A stretch of DNA of 64,000 nt, taken from NCBI GenBank assembly GCA_903772945.1, contig CAICTM010000242.1, positions 22,454 through 86,453 on the forward strand, in the 5' to 3' direction. The notes under the pieces were generated by a model. It made no database searches. It was given only the letters and a program-made list of their open reading frames with translations, and had not been told where the DNA came from. Positions 8,340 through 18,900 of the stretch are shown in pieces (positions within the stretch are counted from its first letter, which is position 1; every line of letters begins with the position of its first letter). The position numbers were made by a program, and so were the translations under genes. The DNA is from Seminavis robusta (Eukaryota; Bacillariophyta; Bacillariophyceae; Naviculales; Naviculaceae).

Positions 8340-11300
8340 ATGACCGTCATGATCACTCGACAGTATTTGATATTTCTTTTCATTGGTCTTCTGGCAAAAG
8401 CGGGAGCTCAGAGCACCATTATCGCAAGTGCACAGGATTCCTATGGTTTCGTGCTAGAGGTGCCGAACTTCGACACTACGAATACCACTAGTCACAATGG
8501 TACCGATGCAGGTGAAGACGTCACCTTCACAGGACAGGGTGGAATAGTTGAAGGAGAGTCCACGGTCGTCACCGGGGACGGAGCTGTACTCGAAGGCGAG
8601 TCCACAAGCGTCACCGGGGACGGAGCTGTACTCGAAGGAGAGCTCACATTCACGTTGTCGCCCACCTTCCGACCGTCTTCCAGTCCAACTCGGCAGCCTA
8701 CTCCCAATCCAACGCCCAATCCAACGCCAGAACCAAGCAGCAGCCCATCCCAGCAACCGACAAAGTCTCCCACTGACCCGCCAACGCCTCTCCCTACTGG
8801 GTCCCCTACCCCGTCTCCCACGAACCCACCGACCCCAAGTCAGACTACCAAATCTCCTACCCCGAATCCAACGCCTTTCCCCACAACGTTGCGACCCACA
8901 CCTAACCCAACACCTTTTCCCACCACAAGGCAACCAACCGGAAACCCAACAGAGCCCCCAACAAACCCACCAACACCATTCCCAACTACCCTAAATCCCA
9001 CGCCTTTCCCTACCACCAAGCGTCCCACACCCAATCCCACACCTTTCCCAACTACCAAGGTCCCTACCCCCAATCCCACTCCTTTTCCCACAACGTTGCG
9101 GCCCACACCTAACCCAACACCTTTTCCCACCACAAGGCGACCAACTGGAAGCCCAACAGAGCCTCCAACAAACCCACCAACACCATTCCCAACTACCAAG
9201 CGCCCTACACCCAATCCCACACCTTCCCCAACCACCAAGTAACTCCTACCCCTGGTCCCACCCCTTTTCCCACACATTGCGACCACACCACTCCAACCCC
9301 ATCTCCCACTACAAAGCTCCACCCCCAATCCCACCAATAACCCCACACCACCTCCCACACCTTTCCCAACTACCAAGCAACCTACACCCAACCCCACACC
9401 TTCCCCAACCACCAAATCTCCTACCCCTGGTCCCACTCCTTTTCCCACCACATTGCGACCCACACCACCTCCAACCCCATCTCCCACTACCAAAGCTCCA
9501 ACCCCCAATCCTACAAATAGGCCTACACCCCGACCGAGCTCGTCCCCTTCGACCATCCCAAGTTTGGATCCAACTGACTTCCCAACGTGGTCCAGCGACA
9601 TGCCCACAAGCGAACCGACCTCTGAAGTCACAGAGCTATTGATCTCCGAGAACTTGGGACAGTTTACAAAAGAACCCACAGATCGCCCCACTGTGTCTCC
9701 TTCCATGGCTCCCTCGCAAAACCCATCTCCAAATCCCACGCCAAGACCAACTACGAGGGCTCCAACCCTTTCCCCAACCGAGCCTCCCACCAACCCACCA
9801 ACAAATCCTCCAACAAACCCACCTACAAATCCTCCAACAGGATCACCAACAAACCCACCATCACCTTTTCCAACAACCAAGTTTCCTACCCCCAATCCCA
9901 CACCGTTTCCAACAACCAAGTCACCAACCCCAGGTCCCACCCCTATCCCCACAACGTTGCGACCAACGCCAAGTCCAACTCTAAATCCAACACCAATGCC
10001 AACACTTGAACCTACTTTGCCACCTACAACGCTGAATCCTACGCCAGTTCCCACCAAAAAGCCCTCGCCATTTCCAACGTTTATTGTAACCGAGGCCATT
10101 GTTGTCACTCCAAGGCCAACAACAAGGCCTCCAACCCAGATGCCCACACCTGCCCCAACAAATCAGCCCACCCCATTGCCTACACCTGATCCTACCCTCG
10201 CTCCTACACCAGACCCGACTCTGGCTCCAGTAACGCCCGGGCCTACACCTCTTCCAACAGAGAATCCGACACCTCTTCCAACAGAGAATCCGACACCTGG
10301 GCCCACGCCTTTCCCAACCGCGAATCCCACTCCCGAGCCTACACCTGGGCCAACTCCAGAAGCAACCACCGGCAGCCCCACCTTCAGACCAAGTAGGAGA
10401 CCTACCCTGAATCCTACTAGGAGGCCTACAGGATACCCAACCAACTTTCCCACCAGGGCTCCAATAGTATCGCCCACTCCCAGGCCGACTGAAGAGCTCC
10501 TTCTGGCAAGGGAACCTCCCACATTTGAACCAACTGACAATCCTACCAACAAGCCTACGGGCAGTCCCACGTATTCACCCACCGATTTCCCAACCTTTGA
10601 ACCAACTGAATACTACAAGGGAAATAGTAAGAACAAGGACAAAGACAAGGATGAGAAGAGTGAGAGTGAGGACAGTACCGACAGCGAAGCCCCATCGATT
10701 CAACCATCTCCTTGGCCCAGTCCCCGACCCACTCCCGGACCCACTGATGTGCCAACGCCACTGCCAACGCCTTTTCCGACTCCCATGCCAACTACCACAC
10801 GCGAATTACCCACCGGCAGTGAAAGCAACGTCGATACCGGATCAAACTTGGACAATGTAAATGCTGAAGAACAGCCCAGCCCTACAGATGCTCCTGTTGT
10901 GCCTGCTACGCCAGCGCCAGTACCTGCTACACCAGCACCGGTGCCTGCTACGCCAGCACCGGTGCCTTCTACGCCGGTGGAGCCTGATCCAACAGGTGGC
11001 ACCGTCTACCCTCCCGAGCAAAGTGGAAACTCTGGAGTTTGCGTCTTTTGTGACGATCCTGGTTACGTCGTCGACCCAAACATCAAGGTGGACAACGTCT
11101 CGTGTGCAGATTGGGAGATTGCTGCATGGACAAGCCCTCCGTTTGAAGACTGTATCCTGCTGAGAGCCACTGCCGTGGCATTTTGCGAGTGCCCCTTGAC
11201 AAACGCTGGCACAATTCAAGGTACTGCAACCCAAGTCGTCGGTGATGTCTGCGGAGACATTTGCCTCGGCGCAGATACCTCGCTCGTTACATCGCGACAG

Positions 11301-12014
11301 TTCGATAACTCCAAGCGGCTGCCCAACTCTGAACTGACCTGTGCTGATGTTCTTAACCTCCCAGCTGTGGACGGAGAGGATACCTGTCGTGTCATTGAAG
11401 AAACTTATGGATTTTGGTGTGGATGTCCAGGAGTTGCCCCGCCGTGTACTCTGTGTGACAACGGGTTGCCGCCGTCTCGTCCTAGCGCTCAGTTTTCAAG
11501 AACCGGAGAAACCTGCGGGGCCATTGCAGACACTATCGCCACGGTGCCATCGTCACGATGTAATGAGTACAAGACCGGCCTCGAGGTTTCTTTGGGCTAT
11601 GACGTTCAAGGGTTCTGCGGATGCCTTTCGGATGAGTTTTTGGAAAATGCCAACAGTGCTGGAAGTTCCGCTTCCGTTTGTGATAGCCCTTGCCCGCCTG
11701 GCAGGCCATACCAAACGGAGACGGCACAGACAACGCTTGTACCAAACTGGGGTGCCCCATGTTCTGATTGGGTCAACAGGTTGCCATTCATAACCAACAG
11801 TACGTTTTGTACAGAAGTACAAAACGACGTTATCGGCCCTTTCTGCTGTGGTGAATCAGAAACAGGTACAGGTTCAGCACCACCCACGGATCCCAGCGGT
11901 ACAGGAGACAGCGCTGGTGCAAGCAGTAGCTCAGGGAGTATCTCGGTACCAAGTTCCAGCTACACAGTGCTGACACTGATCGGCACTCTGCTGCTTTCAC
12001 TGTCCTGGTTCTAG
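8340..12014 (+). CDS. Secreted Pro-Thr-repeat, Cys-rich, probably GPI-anchored surface protein (frame interrupted)
   Basis: An ATG at 8340 starts a signal peptide ([19 protein letters not shown]). It is followed by two 14-residue repeats ([10 protein letters not shown] type; DNA 8553-8636) and then over 650 residues of PTxxPT and PNPTPFPTT repeats, likely a heavily O-glycosylated rod. Next come a Lys/Asp/Glu stretch (about 10620-10690) and a Cys-rich domain (about 11020-11860) of three to four units with C-x2-C and spaced Cys. The C-terminus is Ser/Gly-rich and ends in a hydrophobic tail ([17 protein letters not shown]), a GPI-attachment signal. Such proteins are typical of diatom cell walls and adhesive mucilage. 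The frame is broken at TAA 9240-9242 by a cluster of small indels up to about 9345 and then returns to the same frame, so the gene may be intact in reality. There are no introns. Confidence 0.75.
8553..8636 (+). repeat. Two 42-bp tandem coding repeats
   Basis: Units 8553-8594 and 8595-8636 are nearly identical and a partial third begins at 8637. They encode the [12 protein letters not shown] repeats of the surface protein. Confidence 0.8.
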
Positions 12015-12284
12015 CTAGACACCAGCGAATGGAAGTGCGTAGCCATTTGTTCATAGTGGGAGTTCTCTGATCTGCTGGTTCTCTTGGTCCCAGTAAAGGA
12101 TAAGGCACCACAAGCCAAGAGACAAGCAAGCTTCACATGGTCAGATGCATAATCCCGGCTTATTCGGCAATTCATTTAGATGTTTAAAAGAGTAACAGAT
12201 ACATTTTCATATTTCTCATGATCTAAACCTTGCTCCCCTTCCGTGCTCCTCTGCTGTCGTGCGTCTTGGGGACTGCTGTTCATC
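12015..12284. other. Intergenic, no gene seen
   Basis: 3' flank of the Pro-Thr-rich gene up to the left edge of the duplicated helicase segment. Nothing else was recognised. Confidence 0.5.
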
Positions 12285-14130
12285 GAGCGTTCGGTGGACG
12301 AGACCGAAGGCATTCATCTCAAGAACGAATCCGATCTGATCAGCTCTAACACTTTGAGGCTGAAGGATTCTGTGCACACAAGCCACCTACACCGACCACA
12401 GAAGGGACGAAATCAATCTTGACATATGACATCACCGCAACCTTCGACAAAACGGAAAAGACAGGGGTAAGTCGTTTGCTTTCTTTCCTTTTGCTTTGAC
12501 CAACTAGCTATTGTTGTCTTACCAGCCAGCATGATTTAGACATTCACCGTCAAGGTGTATGTTCGGCCGCGGTCCAAGGGCCGGCTCAAGTTGACTGGTG
12601 CAGCGTCGTTCAACAAATTGCTTGGATCGTGGTTCAATATCTTCCCGTTTGCTCTTTCGGATCTACATGGCTCACTCACTGCAGAAAAATCAGACTCGGA
12701 TGATGGGTATCCGGTCTACTCGCTTTCCAATCGAGCAGTCAATGTGCCACCATTCACGCTGAGCAACTCGGAATGGAAAACGGCCCTGAAAAAGATGAAG
12801 TCCGAGATCAATGACTCTATGCAAGAACACAACTCACAAGCCAAAGCCTCCCCAAAACTCGCTGCATTTGGAGTCAACCCGTGAATCCAAGGGACTGGGT
12901 GGGCAAAGCCAAATGGAGCCTGGGTTCTCCAATGTGATGACACGATACTTTAAAGAGGTTCTTCCGGAGGATTTGACCAAGGCCAGCATGAAGGGCGTTT
13001 GGGTTGGCAAGAGTCTAGGAGTGGTTTCAGAACATCTCCGAATGAGAAAGTCTGGAGAAAGCCTGCCTTTCCGGAAGAGCGACGGGTGCTCGTCTCCTCA
13101 CTCTAACCAGAGCACAATCCATGACCTGTCCTACATCCGTTCCGAAGAGAGACCCCTCGCCCTGGGTCTTCGAAGATCTTGTAATTCGATCTTGCATGGC
13201 ACCACCACCATGTTGAGTTTAATTGCGCACTGCGAAAATCTTGGTCATGAAGAGATGCTCATGGTTGATGGTCTAGTCACTGCTCTGCCTAGCTTCGCCC
13301 CCCTCGCTCCTTAACGTATCTGTTTAGTATTTGTTGCTCCATATGTAAGAACCAGTGGCTACGGGAACCCTCTTTTGCAACCCTATTTTGCAGTCATACG
13401 CCAATGACGCGCACTATCACTTTTAGATTTACTTTTGTTTGGCAGCGAACTGCTTCAGTTCCAAAAGCAGTCCCTTCAGTTCTGTGTAGACCGAGAAACA
13501 GTCAAGGGTAGCATCCAATCTTTGCTGTGGCCGAAGCTTCCACGGGTTGAAGGCGATGGGGATGCGTGGTACAATCCTAGCATCCACAACTACCGCACAA
13601 TGCCTGTGTGGCGGCATCATCGCCGAAGAAATGGGTAAGGGCTTGCGAATAGAGTGGCTCTCTTTCATAATACTGCGCTGTCTTAGCTCATCTCCTGCAC
13701 TACATACTACATACCGCAACCCAGGTCTCGGCAAACAATCATCTCCCTGGCATTGATCCTGTCCAATCCGGCTCCGGAAGTGCCAGCGCCGGGAAGCTCG
13801 ATTGATGATCTTGGCGATCTCAAGGACGACTGTACATGGGATAAAGACATGAATTCTCGCACAACTTAAGGCAAGCCAAAGAGAGGCCATATCATGTCAC
13901 GGGGAACAATGGTTGTTGTAAGTGCCGCTGTGATCGGTTTTTGTTGCTGGTGTTGCCATAATGATGCTGACTTTCGTTGCTTGGTCCCGTGTCATGTCTC
14001 CTTGGTGGGGGAGTGGATTGACGAGGCTAAGCCTGGGCCTTATCTGCCCATACCACGGCGGCTCACGAAAGAGAATTCCTGAGGTGCTAGCTGGCGAACA
14101 ACTAAATCGTGGTCACCACCTACGTCGTAC
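12285..14130 (+). pseudogene. Partial, decayed copy of the SNF2/HLTF-like helicase gene
   Basis: This stretch matches about 50742-52530, covering the end of exon 1 through part of exon 5 of the intact gene, and the introns are still present at matching places. It is therefore a DNA-level segmental duplication and not a retrocopy. Differences include a 9-bp deletion near 12345, changes that introduce stops (for example after the segment ending at 12884), and about 65 bp of unrelated DNA around 13275-13340 at the exon 2/intron boundary. The reading frame is broken at several points. It has neither the N-terminal HMG box and zinc finger nor the second helicase lobe, so it cannot make a working helicase. 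Confidence 0.85.
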
Positions 14131-14419
14131 GAATAAGTTGCTGCCAGTGTGTTGCAGCTTTCTTTCAGAAATCGGCCGTAAGGATTGACAGAGCAAGATT
14201 AGTCTCCTGATGCAGAATACCAGAACGCAGATGAGGAGAAAAGCAGATGACGGGTTTGGTATCGTGCTGTGCGAACTACTATAATGTTATGGAAATGATT
14301 TCTCTAGCTGGGTCGTTTTGGGCAATGCGTCGTGTGCCCTGGTTTGTACTGTGAGTTTGTTATGAACAGGAAAAAGGTGAGTTGCCCTACCTGCAGTCCC
14401 GTTGACGGTGTGCTCTTGA
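14131..14419. other. Spacer after pseudogene
   Basis: Similarity to the helicase gene ends near 14130. No gene is seen before the next open frame. Confidence 0.4.
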
Positions 14420-14953
14420 TCAGGCGACTAGAGCGGTTTGCTGCCTCTGAAAAGCATGGTCACCTGTATCCAACTTGCCCGTGAGGGATGGTTGTCTTCT
14501 TGGACGCTGTGGTGCTCGCCCCGATGATGCTCTGAGAGCATTGTTGTGTCGACTGGAGTGGGTTCGTACTGGCGACACTTGCCTTTCACCGCGTCGGCTG
14601 GAGATTCCCGGGTCGGACTTTGCCATCGCGTCCTCGGATCCGGAGGACAACGACCATTCATCCTCTTGATCAATCTCGGTGAAAGAGGGAGTCCTCTCGG
14701 GCCATCGGAGGCGGGCAGCTCCCATCACAGGACTCTTATCCACAGAGGGGCAGCTCGAGCTCCATCGACAGTCACTCTGTAGCGAATGCGATGAGTCTTC
14801 CATGGAGAGAGATTCCAGCTGAGATTCCACAGGGCGCTTCTTGTGTGATTTGTGGTGATCGCTGACTATCTCCAATTGAAAGGAGGAAAAGTCGAAGAAA
14901 GTTGGGCCACTTGATGGGCCAGAGGGCGGCAGGGAGGATGTCATGTTGCACAT
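14420..14953 (-). CDS. Hypothetical Ser-rich protein
   Basis: A 177-residue open frame starts at an ATG (14953), with another ATG three codons later. The product is low-complexity, rich in Ser, Pro, Arg and Asp, without Cys clusters or membrane spans, and with many S-x-E/D sites. It looks intrinsically disordered. No family is recognised. It lies alone in a gene-poor stretch next to the helicase pseudogene, so it may be chance or a fragment of a longer protein. Confidence 0.35.
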   Translation of the reverse strand: MCNMTSSLPPSGPSSGPTFFDFSSFQLEIVSDHHKSHKKRPVESQLESLSMEDSSHSLQSDCRWSSSCPSVDKSPVMGAARLRWPERTPSFTEIDQEDEWSLSSGSEDAMAKSDPGISSRRGERQVSPVRTHSSRHNNALRASSGRAPQRPRRQPSLTGKLDTGDHAFQRQQTALVA

Positions 14954-16952
14954 GGATGTGAGAAGTTAGAATGCAAAATTTGCTCGGAAAAGCAAAGTGA
15001 GGAATGAGAGGAAAGCGTTCAGCGCGTTTCTATTTTGCGGAACAGCCGACCCTCCAACTCTTGCAAAACCCGCCCTGTTGTATATACCGGTTTTGGTTGA
15101 AGCAACTCCTTCAAACACACCGACTTTTCCGATGGGAACGTGAGAATCGGAAACTTGGCAGTCGGAGAAAGCAGATCAACGAAAATCAGTCACTCTTTGC
15201 AGAAATCGTCTCGTCGAGGAGAACATGCTGACATTCCACCAAACACCAAACACTGGTTTTTAAGTAAACTTTGCAGTAGTGAACTCCTCGAGACTTAAAG
15301 CTTCTTCTTACGGAGCACGACAAGAATATCAATCCTAGTTCAGGTAAATTAGTTTTTAAATAATGGCGAAGCAATTTGGAAGTCCACTGAGATTGGCATT
15401 GATGTCAATGGTGAAAACGGGGTTAACAAAGAGCTTAACAAAGTCACCGTGGGGAAAATGAATGTCTGGCTATCGTAGTTCAAGCTCAAGGCAGACTTAA
15501 TTAAGAGCAAGCTCTTGAAAAAAATTCAACTGAGCTAGTCATTTAAACCAAGACGATGCGTTGGTATGTCCGTATTCTCAATGTTAATTATTTCTTACGG
15601 TGCTTCAACAGCTCAGTCCTCGAAAAAGAAGGAGCTAAGAACGTCAGGTCACAACTTGCACCCCTGCAAGTTTTTGTAGTCCCACTTTGTTCGGCTCTTT
15701 TCGCGCCTCAATCAAGGAGACTGTTTCTCCGCCTTTACATGTAGCTGTACCACCGGTACCGGTATGATAGCTTGCATCTGGCAAGGGATTGAGATTATCA
15801 TAGCTACTGCCACTTGCCCAGCAGCATTTGGCCGCGACTTCTTGGAATGCGTTGGGAGAACGCTTCTCTGGTCGAATTGCCTCAAAAGGAAAATATGGAA
15901 ATATGGACTTGGGTCTGAGATGCTTGTTTCATCAATTCTCATTCCGTTTCTTCCAAAGCAGGCAGAATTGATTGCTGGAGCGCAGGAGCCGAGGATTGCC
16001 CTAGCTAGTACAAGGTACCGGCGGTACACTGGTACTTGTAACAACTTCCAGTAGGTTTTGTCAACGATGTTCATGATTCTCTTCTCTTTCTTTGCTTGCT
16101 CAAGTATTTCGCTGCTATTTGCCAGCTTACTTCAGCAGAGGAGGTGTGCACCGTATGCTTCCTGAGCTTGGGAACGGAAAAAGACATCCATGTCGACTTC
16201 TTTTTCCTCTCATGGACATTGTTGCTTAGCATAATGACTTGCCCCCAACAGTCCAACCACCAACGCCCTTTTGCCTTGCAGCTAAACAACCAGACCAAGC
16301 TGTAACATGTACTGTAGGGTATGATACCGCAGTTCACAGCGCTTTCTCCCAGAGAAATTTTTGGCACAAGCTGCACCCTTCGTGGCTCAAAAAGTGCCGG
16401 TTAGCTCCTTACCTCCTGATCAATACCGCTGGGAACATCTTGGAAAGAAGCTCAATGAGAACATGAGAGCTACTAGAGTATTCGGTTGGATCACATAGCG
16501 AGCAGCTACATAGCTACATGCATGGCTTGAAGGTTGGCTTCTGCAGATTGATGCTTCCTGCGACATCCTCGTCCTTCCCCAAACACAAGAATACAATAGT
16601 GCGTACAGCTGTGCTGACTTGCAAACAAATCGAGCCTCTATTGCGTGACGTAACAAAGAGGACTGAGGACTCAATTCAAATCCAAAATTTCCGATTCTGA
16701 TTCGATTCGATTCTTTTTGGTCCTCCTTTCCCGATGACATGCTGATGATCACGTCCAGAGCCGAGTGACAGTCAGTCAATACTAGCAGCTATCAGCACAG
16801 CATGCCTTGTTGCAGTTCTCATGTCCTGTGTGTTTTCCTGGACGTTCTGTTACCGTACGTGTATAACTCTAGAATTAGTGGCGTCATTGGCAATGCTGCG
16901 AAGCTGCAGGTAACACAGTTGGTCAAGTGGCCACGAGGGTCAAGTCAACTTG
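14954..16952. other. Gene-poor region
   Basis: About 2 kb with only short open frames lacking coding features. A palindromic ACCACCGGTACCGGTAT motif lies near 15750 and related GGTACCGGCGGTAC near 16010. Nothing else was recognised. Confidence 0.5.
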
Positions 16953-17288
16953 ATGGAATACATGAAGCTGGAGGCTCCCATGAAATCAACACCAAATCCG
17001 ACAGCACCTGGATCCATCTTGGAAGCAACACCAGGCCCAACCACACCAGTACAATCTACTCCAGGACCAACTCCAGGACCAACACCCACTCCAACTCTTG
17101 GAGCAACACCAGACTCTCCTTCTTTGGGAACGCCAAATGGAACTAACATGCCAACATTAAACTCAACTTCTGAAGCAATAGACGGACCACTAGCTCCATT
17201 TCCACCACCTACTGCTGCAATCGGCATGGATAATAGCCAAGATGCTGGCTGGCACCCTCTTGACACAAGAAATGAACGTTTTCGTTAA
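16953..17288 (+). CDS. Short Pro-Thr-rich open frame, possible gene remnant
   Basis: From the ATG at 16953, 111 codons encode a Pro-Thr-rich product (TPGPTPGPTPTPT and similar), like the rod of the 8340-12014 protein. There is no signal peptide and no Cys-rich or anchor domain. It may be a fragment of a Pro-Thr-rich surface protein gene or one exon of a larger one. The composition is distinctive but the gene model is poor. Confidence 0.3.
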   Translation: MEYMKLEAPMKSTPNPTAPGSILEATPGPTTPVQSTPGPTPGPTPTPTLGATPDSPSLGTPNGTNMPTLNSTSEAIDGPLAPFPPPTAAIGMDNSQDAGWHPLDTRNERFR

Positions 17289-17457
17289 AACTTGAGCCCG
17301 AAGAGACAGCAGCGAGAGAACCAGAAAAATCAACCATTTAAAACTGAGATAAATTAGTTTTTTGTGAAAGCCTAGTGATGACGCCGGATGTTGTGTGTGT
17401 GTGTTGCGATGCTCCTTCTTCAGCCGATGATATTGCGACGTTTGGGTTTCTCCTTCT

Positions 17458-17904
17458 TCAACGGAAGTAGATGGATCGGAGCCTGTTGGTGCGAATCATA
17501 CGTCGCCACTTTTTGGGGGAGCCGTTTCGTTTCGTGGGGGAGATCTTCTGTGTTTTCTCAAGGTTGCTTTTGCCTTTTGGTACAACGACATGTTCTGGGA
17601 TGCCTGCGGATAAGTGGGTGGAATCGTCGCTTCCCTGCGAAGACCCATCGTCTTTTGCGAGCGTCTCCTGGTGTTGCAGCTCCGTGATGGATTCTTCCAA
17701 CGACTTCTTTTCCTTTTGGAGTGTCCAAATAGAGGTTTGAAGCGAGAATTTTTCGTCCTGAAGTTTCAATACATCCATTTCGACTTGCGAGTGGTTGCTT
17801 AGCTCTTCCTTGACAATTCCCAACTGCAAAATGGCGGTCTGGACCGAAAGCACAGCGGCCGACGCGGTGGTGGATTGAGAAGAGATTGAAGATTGGGATG
17901 ACAT
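17458..17904 (-). CDS. Small coiled-coil protein, unknown
   Basis: The product has 148 residues from the ATG at 17904. Residues about 22-82 have heptad spacing of Leu and Val with many Glu, Lys and Gln, predicting one coiled coil. The C-terminal third is basic (KRNGSPKKWRRMIRTNRLR). There is no targeting signal. I do not recognise a family. The clear coiled coil and intact frame favour a real gene. Confidence 0.5.
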   Translation of the reverse strand: MSSQSSISSQSTTASAAVLSVQTAILQLGIVKEELSNHSQVEMDVLKLQDEKFSLQTSIWTLQKEKKSLEESITELQHQETLAKDDGSSQGSDDSTHLSAGIPEHVVVPKGKSNLEKTQKISPTKRNGSPKKWRRMIRTNRLRSIYFR

Positions 17905-18900
17905 GATCGATGACGGTGTTTTTAGTTAGGTGGGGGGTTAATTGTGAGTTTTGTTGTTGCGGTAGTTCTGTTGTACAGGTTAGTCTGGTTGGAAAGGATG
18001 GCATCAACTTTGGAAGTACATGCATGATTGGGATTTCATGCCAAGACAACGGAGACACGACTGACAGTCCCTCGTCACTGATTGAACTGGATTGGTTTCA
18101 AAACACAAGCTGGCAGTACCGGTGAATGTTTCGGCCGAGGTTACTGGCAGATCCCTTTGGGTGCTTGCCTTCTACTTGCGCGTCCAGACTCCAGGTGGGC
18201 TCTGTTCGGGCATTCCATGTTATCCAACCTTACCAAAACCGGTGGAAAGTTAACCAACCAACTCCAGAATATTAAATTTGCCACGGAGGTCCCCGCAAGA
18301 GAGGTGCAGAATTGCCCGATGGGTTCCTGCAAGGAGGTGCGTAGTGAGAGTTGTTACCCCAAAGGTGTTGCTAACTTAGGAATTACAAAGTCCCCGGAGG
18401 GATTAAGTTCTATAATTAGTTGTTACACCAAAGGTGCACACCCTAGAGGTGGAGTAGTTTGCTGCCGCTGTGCACCCAGTACCGTACCGGTAGAGGTGCA
18501 GACTCTTGCCACAAGTGCAACCATCCAGGAGGCAGAGGTGCAGATTTCCCAGAGGTGCAGATTTTGCCGGCGAGGTGCGCACCCTGGAGGTGGAGGGTTT
18601 TTACCACCAAGGTGCCCACACTACCATAGCTAGCTAGTACCTGGTACCCATACCGGTACCGGTATCGGTACGAAGAAGGCTACCGGTACCGTAGTGCAGT
18701 AGAGGTCAGCATTTTTGCCCAAGGTTGAGCGTGGGTGAGTGTGGGTAAGAACGCCCTTTCACTTAGACCAGTTGAGAAGCACGACTGGCTGGCCCGCTCA
18801 GCCCTGCTTTCCCTCGGTCACCGTTGTGCTTCCAGCTCGTTGCGGTTCCATTCATGTTGTCTACTGGAGCCACAAAGGGACCCTACTGCAAGAAGAGATC
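17905..18900. other. Intergenic with degenerate AGGTGCA repeats and GGTACCGG palindromes
   Basis: Between about 18280 and 18615 the motif GAGGTGCA/AAGGTGCA occurs at least eight times at irregular spacing. At 18640-18690 there is a dense cluster of overlapping ACCGGTACCGGTA palindromes. The open frame at 18082-18633 reads through these repeats and is not thought to be coding. Confidence 0.5.

Noticed and set aside
8840-10147. Minus-strand 435-codon frame rich in Gly and Val
   Set aside because: It is the antisense of the Pro-Thr repeat coding region; the repeated composition is a mirror of PT codons.
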